From: Camellia lanceoleosa
Lineage: Eukaryota > Streptophyta > Magnoliopsida > Ericales > Theaceae
Reading direction: 5' to 3'
Assembly (NCBI GenBank): GCA_025200525.1
Contig: CM045762.1
Location: 88,230,717-88,294,716, forward strand
Length of the DNA: 64,000 nt
The notes beneath the pieces were generated by a model, which worked only from the letters and a program-made list of their open reading frames with translations, ran no database searches and was not told the DNA's origin. Shown here in pieces: positions 58,389 through 64,000 of the stretch. A program made the translations under genes and the position numbers. Positions within the stretch are counted from its first letter, which is position 1. Every line of letters starts with the position of its first letter.

Positions 58389-59913
58389 CATGAAGTCATG
58401 AAAATGAATCCTCTTTTTTCTCCAGCTGCTAGGCCTGAGAAGGAAGAAGTAAGAATTCATAGATGAAACCAGTGAATGGTAACTGCTTTCATATTCCCTC
58501 CGTTTTAATTCTATGGCATACAATTTGTAGATAAGTCTCAATTTCATGTCAACATAAGGATATCAAATTATAGCAAACTAAATATGAGAAATAAACTTAC
58601 AATTGATCAAAAAATAAGTCCATCAACATGGTTTTTCCTGTTCTTACTCCTCCATAGAGACAAAGTCCTTTCATAGGTGAGCAAGATGACTGAACAATGA
58701 AATGGGACCACAACCACCTACTTCCAAAAATGAAATAAACAACAAATCAATGGCAATGTAGTAAAACTTGACAATTGCCATTATCTTATTAGAGATAATG
58801 GTATCAATGAGATAACGATTTGTCATATAATCAAGTGATTTAGAATGCTAGATATTGGAAAGAAGATAAACAATTTACCTGCTACCTTTCTTAGAAGCAA
58901 AATAGCGATCTAACAGGCAGGTGTGAGCTGAATCAACAAGCTCATCATAGAGTCTTTGAAGCTCTCTTAAGGCAGAATCGCAGTCAGTATATCCTCTGAT
59001 AAAGAAAAATTAATAAATTAGATAAAACACATGGACTTCAGACATTTTACGCACAAGAATTTTAAAGTACTTTTCTCACTTTCAAGAACTAAAGTTGCAT
59101 TAATCTTGGGTATGCAAAAGAAATTTACGCATTTCTAGAATGTTAATAAAAAAACCACCTAGTAAATAGTGCAATAACAACACTGATTGGCACCCCCAGT
59201 GGGGGTCGACCCCAGTGACGTGGGGCGCCCCCACTGGCAAGAAAACTTTTTTTTTTCTTCCAATCCCACAGCCACGTGGCCTTTGGGAGGGTGTGGGGTG
59301 ATGAATCACTGGGTGTAGGAAGCATTTTTGGTGCGAAAATTTGTAAATAGTACTCCCCCAAACTAACTGATACTAACAAATACAAGACATCATCAAAAAG
59401 GTAACCTTTTGATTGAATATAAGAAGCTAGACCATTTTAACAAAATTCAGAATAACATTATCAATTTATTACTTTCACATAAAGTTGTATGCCCATCCAG
59501 TTACCCTCATCAATGCTCAAGGCATATTACAAACTACTCTCTTTTCCTTTTGAAAACTTAAAAACAAGTATGAATGAGTGCACTGATAGCCGTACCTGAC
59601 AACTATCACCATCCACAAGTTCACCTGTGGTAATTCTACGTTCATGCTCAACCAAAGGACTTGCTCTACTTACTTCTATTATCAAATCAAGTGAAACCCA
59701 CAAAAGACATGTGAACACAGTGCTAAAAGATTATTGTAACTAGATTGAAAAAGGTAAAAAGAATATCATAAGAAGCAAACCTTCACTAGTTACTTTAGCA
59801 GCATCAGCAAACAGAGCTCTTGAGATCATATAGGAGGGATGAGTATTTCTACAAATTTTGGCATTGTAGGAGAGCTTGTAGATAGAACCAAAACTTGCAA
59901 GAGCCAAATAATT
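58389..59913 (-). pseudogene. AFG1/LACE1-like (ZapE family) ATPase, truncated gene
   Basis: Minus-strand exons: 1, 59,913-59,781 (ends ALFADAAKVTSE); 2, 59,675-59,596 (SPLVEHERRITTGELVDGDS); 3, 58,995-58,879 (LRELQRLYDELVDSAHTC, LDRYFASKK); 4, 58,720-58,601 (RWLWSHF, then Walker A GGVRTGKTMLMDLFFDQ); 5, 58,434-58,389 (WRKKRIHFHDFM). Junctions 1-2, 3-4 and 4-5 keep phase exactly; 2-3 does not with the visible acceptor. This order matches plant AFG1-like ATPases, mitochondrial AAA-type proteins linked to quality control. Likeness stops at 58,389 in A-rich sequence, so Walker B and the rest are missing. The usual Gly before Thr in Walker A (GGVGTGKT) is Arg, and a TAG precedes exon 1. Probably a truncated pseudogene; the family call is from memory. 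Confidence 0.8.
59196..59237. repeat. G+C-rich hairpin in an AFG1-like intron
   Basis: The left stem CCAGTGGGGGTCGACCCCA pairs with TGGGGCGCCCCCACTGG across a 6-base loop, with one TC/A bulge region. It is much richer in G+C than its surroundings. A CCACGTGG palindrome lies about 34 bp downstream (59,271-59,278). This may be the remains of an inserted element. Confidence 0.75.
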
Positions 59914-60119
59914 CTATTTTCTTGCTAACCCACTTAAGACATCATCTTCGATCCAGGCCTCCAATTAGAATTACTCAAATCATGATTGTGTAAAAGAGCT
60001 TTTTATAATTACAAGTGTTTCACATGACCAATAAAAGTAGCAGCAAAAAAAAAATTATATATTGCTGTTAGAATGATAATGGTATATTCTCTCAAGTACA
60101 GATAATCAATAATCATTGC
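59914..60119. other. Short noncoding stretch before the Tat LTR
   Basis: Holds frame-compatible sequence upstream of AFG1-like exon 1 (DDVLSGLARK before the TAG), then A+T-rich bases. The last five bases before the LTR are ATTGC, a candidate target-site duplication whose partner would lie beyond the window. Confidence 0.4.
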
Positions 60120-60319
60120 TGTAGACACCCCAATTTTGACTGTCCTCAAGACTTGGACGTCATCGTTTGAACACTCGATGATCATCCATGCTCGTGTTCA
60201 TTTTGAGTTCCCGAAGGTCTCGGCCACGCGCCTTGCCTTAGGATCTCTCAACTTGTATGTTTTGTGCTTGGTTGTGGACCAAGGACTTGTGGTTTTATAC
60301 GAGGGAAGAGGGTGGCTTG

Positions 60320-60445
60320 TTGGCGACCTACAACCCATCGACCAAGGCCTTGTGCCATCGACCTTGTTTTCTTGCCATCGACCATAGGTGGTGGCGATCG
60401 GCCTCTTTTTGGTCGATCGGCCATATTTCTTGGCCGAGACCTTTC
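60320..60445. repeat. ATCGACC/GATCGGCC word cluster 1 in Tat LTR
   Basis: CATCGACCAAGGCCTTG, CATCGACCTTG, CATCGACCATAGG, GATCGGCCTC, GGTCGATCGGCC and TTGGCCGAG occur within about 125 bp, that is, variants of one word with loose spacing. Confidence 0.7.
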
Positions 60446-61497
60446 CACCTGCTTTTCTGAGATATTTTTGTGCCGGTGTGACGGTTGGTGAGCCGCAGAT
60501 CTCATCCTCCATACTGCGTGTATGGAGGGATGGAATCAAGACTCAAGCTTGCTTAACAAGCTTGAGATTTGATTTTCTATAAGAAGGGAGACCCCTCCCC
60601 CTTTCCAGAGGTTCTGAAAAGTGGAGATACAAGTTATATATCTCTATATATTTTACCTCTCTCTATATTTGTGCTCATTTGTGCTCAAAAGTATAATTTC
60701 TTCACACTTTTGTACTAAAGCACCTACTAGAACACCATCCTTTTGTTCTTTGAGGTACTTAGGAGCTGGTGTTAGTGTTTTTGGATTGGTTTATTTCGAG
60801 AAAAAAGCTCTTTGGAGTTGTGGTTTTGAAGGTGTTCTTTAAGGGTGAGTCAACTAGCCTTTAAACCCTTGTTTTGGTTTAAGCTTTTGGACCTATTCGC
60901 ATGCTGATTTAAGCTTAACTTTCTCTTGAAAAAGTTCTAATTTTGCATGTTTATAATGTTTGTTTAAGGTTACTTTTGTGTTGGGGGTGGTCTACCTCCT
61001 CTTAGGCCTTGTTTGGCCTTGTTCTTGTGCTATCTTTTTAAGCTATTGGGATCACCTTGTTTTGGCCTTCTCACCACTAAAACTCAGAGGAATTTCAATG
61101 GTGGAAATGGTGTTTTAAGGTCCCAAATAGGAGAGGGTCAAGCATGATAGAGTTTAAGGCATTTATGTTAAGCCAAACACAAGAAACGAGGGATGTTTCA
61201 TACTTGAAGTGATGAAACGTGCCTCAATTCTCGGTCGCCGACACTCTTGATCCAGCATGATAGAGTTGAAGGCATTTATGTGTTTTTGTGCATTTCATTT
61301 ACATGGAATTGCGCAACTCAACCTCTTTGGCCATCATGCATCGAAATGCGTGATTGATGGTTCGAGAGTCGAGTACTACACACCTTTGAGCCTTAGACAT
61401 GATAAGAGGTGTAGTTGCACACACATTTTCTTGCAAATACATTGTCATCCCTCTGTTTGTGCTCTGTTGCAACAAAAAGGAGAGTTTGCAAGAAGCA

Positions 61498-61612
61498 GTG
61501 GTCGATCGGCTATACAGTGTGCCGATCGGCTATCAACAATTGGCCGATAGCCTCAAATTGGTCGATGACCATTATCCATTGGCTGATGGCCACCCCTCTT
61601 GGCCGATGGCCT
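61498..61612. repeat. GGCCGAT/GTCGAT word cluster 2 in Tat LTR
   Basis: GTGGTCGATCGGCTAT, GCCGATCGGCTAT, TTGGCCGATAGCC, TTGGTCGATGACC, TTGGCTGATGGCC and TTGGCCGATGGCC follow each other every 17-22 bp. Confidence 0.75.
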
Positions 61613-63126
61613 CTCATCATGTCCATGAGGTAGGTCAGAAGCATCACAGAAGTTGGCATAATTTTTAGAGGTGTAGAAGTGTGGAAATAGAGGCAACATA
61701 AGGCATAGTAATGATTTAGGCGAAGCCGATCGAGCATGCATGTGCCCCTCTTCTCGAGGCCATTTTAACTGCTTTGTATAGTTAATTAATTTGTAATTAA
61801 TTAGTTGATGTGTTAGCTAGTTTAATTCATCATTGTAAATTCTTAATTAGCTTAGCATAGCTAATTTTCATATTATGTAATAATTAGTCTAATTAGATTA
61901 TTAGATTAGTTGCTTAGCTTAGATGTAGCTTAGCTTTTATTCGGACCCTCCGTCGAGAGGGCACAATTTTGTAATAAGTGTGCGTGAGTGTGTGAATGTC
62001 TTCCAACCCCACGTCTTTCTCCCTTTTACTTAACCGCTTACGATGGTTAGTTGTAGGTCATATTTTGATTAGCATCCTTATGCTTGCATGTTTGTATTCA
62101 TCTATCTGTCTTGCATGCACCGGGCTCGGCGCATCATACAAACCGCATTGTATTTCAATATATTTACTTGAATACGTGTCCAACAGCATGTTATCAAGAT
62201 GCATTTCATATGCCATCGTAGAATAGCCAAGTCTATTTTTAGTTGCATTTTGCATGTGTTGCATTAGGCATCTAGCATAGTTAGGATTCATGTATGATTT
62301 CTAATCAGTTTCTTTCTTTGGCTCGGAGTACACTGAAGTGTTTATGTTTTAGCATCTTGCATGCGTGTAAGTGTTGCCATGTTTAGCATGCTTGCCATGA
62401 GGCTAACTGTTTAAGTGTTCAACTACATGAATGCCGGTGGATGAAGGTTGGATTGCTTGAATTGGAAAAATTCATTGAAATGCGAGTTTTAAGCCCACTT
62501 TGCAAAGTGGCAAAATCTTGTTTTCTAAGCCCACTTGAGGGTGCCAAAATCTACTTCTTAGCCTACTTGCGAGTAGCACCTTCAAACCATTTTCAAACAA
62601 ACAAACATGAGATCTTTTGTTCCAACTTAGGTGATTTAGTCTATACTTGTATGCCGTGTGCATCACGTAGTAATGATAGATTAATAACCGGAATAAGAAC
62701 ACATGTGTTTTCAAAAACAAAATATCATGTTAGTAAAGGCCGATCTTTGATCGGGCGAGCGGGGGTGCTCATTGCATGACATTCCCCTCTCGTACCCAAG
62801 TTCTCAAGCCAAGGCAACTTTGGTGATGACGGACACGTGGCCTTAGGCACGAGCCAGGATTTCCTAAATTCCCCCAAAAATAAAATATTTAGGTGGCGAC
62901 TCTGTATCTGACAAAGCAGTCCATGTTTGGCACTTCTTTATTAAAATCAGTTTTTCAAAACGATTTGCCGGATTTGGACTCTTTGGTGATTTATCAATCT
63001 TGCATTGCACTTTGCAAGATTAGATTCAAAACCGTGACATTGAGTCCGAACTATAGTAGCTAAAGAACAAAACGATTTCGCGCCCTCGCGCGCGGAGCCG
63101 GGACATTCGGGCACGTCTACAGTTTT

Positions 63127-63144
63127 TGGCGACTCTGTTGGGGA
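63127..63144 (+). other. Tat primer binding site
   Basis: TGGCGACTCTGTTGGGGA, five bases after the LTR end. This TGGCGACTC-type site is characteristic of Tat/Ogre elements, where a tRNA 3' end primes minus-strand synthesis. An Arg tRNA is the usual assignment for the lineage; I have not checked complementarity here. Confidence 0.8.
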
Positions 63145-64000
63145 TTTAGAGAACTTGACTCAAACTCATGATATCTTGTTTTGACTACACTTATGTGTTT
63201 CTTTGCATTGCATTGGCATTGGTGCGCCTAGGACACCGTGTTTGCCGTATGTTATTCCTGAACGGTTTGCCGGAGGCCCGCTTTGAGAATCGTGCCATAA
63301 TTTGACCGTTTGAACTCTGCCATGACGGGAACACAAACCTTGATTTTTACCGGGGCACCCTTTTTGACCATTCGACCTAGTGCATATCGGAATCCATAGT
63401 GACCATTCCAAGCTAGGACAGGTTGCTCACCCGATTGTAGGTTGTTTGAAACCGCTGCGTGCGTAGTGAAACCCTTGCTCCTGACAATATATGACAGGGA
63501 AACCCTACCCCTCCATACGGGTGTTTTGGCTCTTACTTGCTTGATTTTGTGCTTTTAGAGTGTGCTTCTATAGGAATGCATCTATCAGTTTGCAAGTCTG
63601 GGTATCGAACTGCGAGCATCGATTTGAGAATCGGTTTTACGAGGGTATCAGATCTGGTGTAGTGATTTGGGGACAGTAATCAGAGTTTGAGAATAGTGTA
63701 TTCAGCTTACAAATGCCAACTGTGTGTTGTCTTTATTTAAGCCGTTATGCTGTCTGTTTTTCTGCTTATCATTTCCTTATTATGCTTTATTTATCTTTTT
63801 GCAAGGTAATTTAGCACAATTGCATCCGACCAGGCAGATATTTCCCGAGCACTCTGGGTTAGAGGTCGAAGACTTCATCGATCCGCAGATATGATAGACA
63901 GACAAGCAGTGTTCCTTTCTTTACCCCCGGTTACTAGACGGAGGTCAGTAAGGCGCAGTGTATCGGTACAGGGGTTGCTAGATCAGTGGTCCATCTTACC
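63145..64000 (+). mobile_element. Leader of the Tat element, incomplete
   Basis: Untranslated leader downstream of the primer binding site. No open gag frame starts before the window ends. Tat/Ogre elements are known for long leaders, sometimes with an extra reading frame before gag, so the coding part is expected further right. Confidence 0.65.

Larger units (their letters stand above)
60120..63121 (+). mobile_element. Tat/Ogre-type 5' LTR, complete, 3,002 bp
   Basis: Begins TGTAGACACCCCAATTTT and ends GGGCACGTCTACA; the terminal TGTAGAC and GTCTACA form a perfect 7-bp inverted repeat. A primer binding site follows five bases later. The long LTR and this start are typical of Tat-lineage Ty3/gypsy elements. 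Within it are two GGCCGAT/GATCGGCC word clusters (60,320-60,445 and 61,498-61,612), a probable promoter region with TATATATCTCTATATATTTT near 60,633, and the segment shared with the relics at 7,660-9,690. The element body continues to the right beyond the window. Confidence 0.85.

Noticed and set aside
59100..59385. Overlapping minus-strand frames of 69 and 80 codons as a gene
   Set aside because: They fall in the intron between AFG1-like exons 2 and 3 and are kept open by the G+C-rich hairpin.
60136..60582. Cluster of overlapping frames on both strands
   Set aside because: All lie inside the Tat LTR and arise from the ATCGACC/GATCGGCC word cluster; none shows a protein family signature.

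Overview
This is plant nuclear DNA, most likely from a dicot. It is A+T-rich and made almost entirely of transposable elements: Ty1/copia, Ty3/gypsy of the chromovirus and Tat types, a LINE, CACTA-type ends and MITEs. Fragments of two intron-containing plant genes remain. I see no bacterial-style operons, no rRNA or tRNA genes and no CRISPR array. The species cannot be named from the sequence.

The dominant structure is a giant inverted repeat. Positions 1-25,804 reappear as the reverse complement at 27,760-53,576, so nearly every element is present twice in opposite orientation. The two arms are separated by 1,855 bp found only once (25,805-27,659) and by a run of 100 Ns (27,660-27,759). The right arm begins on the first base after the gap, and the left arm is still matching at base 1 of the window. 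A scaffold that placed an alternative haplotype or repeat copy in reverse next to its partner explains this most simply. A real inverted duplication is not excluded.

Layout of the left arm (right-arm mirror in brackets): CACTA end 1-379 [53,203-53,742, complete only on the right]; gypsy-type LTR from 560 [to 53,031]; three exons of exocyst SEC3, minus strand, 4,038-4,614 [plus strand, 48,930-49,505]; a coiled-coil-like gene scrap 6,240-6,420; CACTA-like subterminal repeats to 6,935; two tandem partial Tat-type LTRs 7,660-9,690; a triplet-repeat block 10,318-10,671; a deleted copia element 10,777-13,831 with a MITE inside; a CACTA end at 15,306; a chromovirus relic 16,173-23,340 whose LTR is split by a rearranged LINE (18,515-21,335); and LTR-like sequence with CTCGAG-rich clusters, 23,390-25,804.

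Right of the palindrome (53,577-64,000) lie two further SEC3 exons (54,706-55,115), a Tourist-like MITE, CACTA-like debris, five exons of a truncated AFG1/LACE1-like ATPase (minus strand, 58,389-59,913), and a complete 3,002-bp Tat/Ogre-type 5' LTR with its primer binding site (60,120-63,144), whose body runs off the window.

No gene looks functional. Both host genes are partial and carry frame or splice damage, and every retroelement is truncated, frameshifted or cut by the window edge. I did not find a new biological system. The points most worth a second look are the palindrome and its patchwork of reciprocal damage, the LINE with an internally inverted block, and the word-repeat clusters inside several LTR families.
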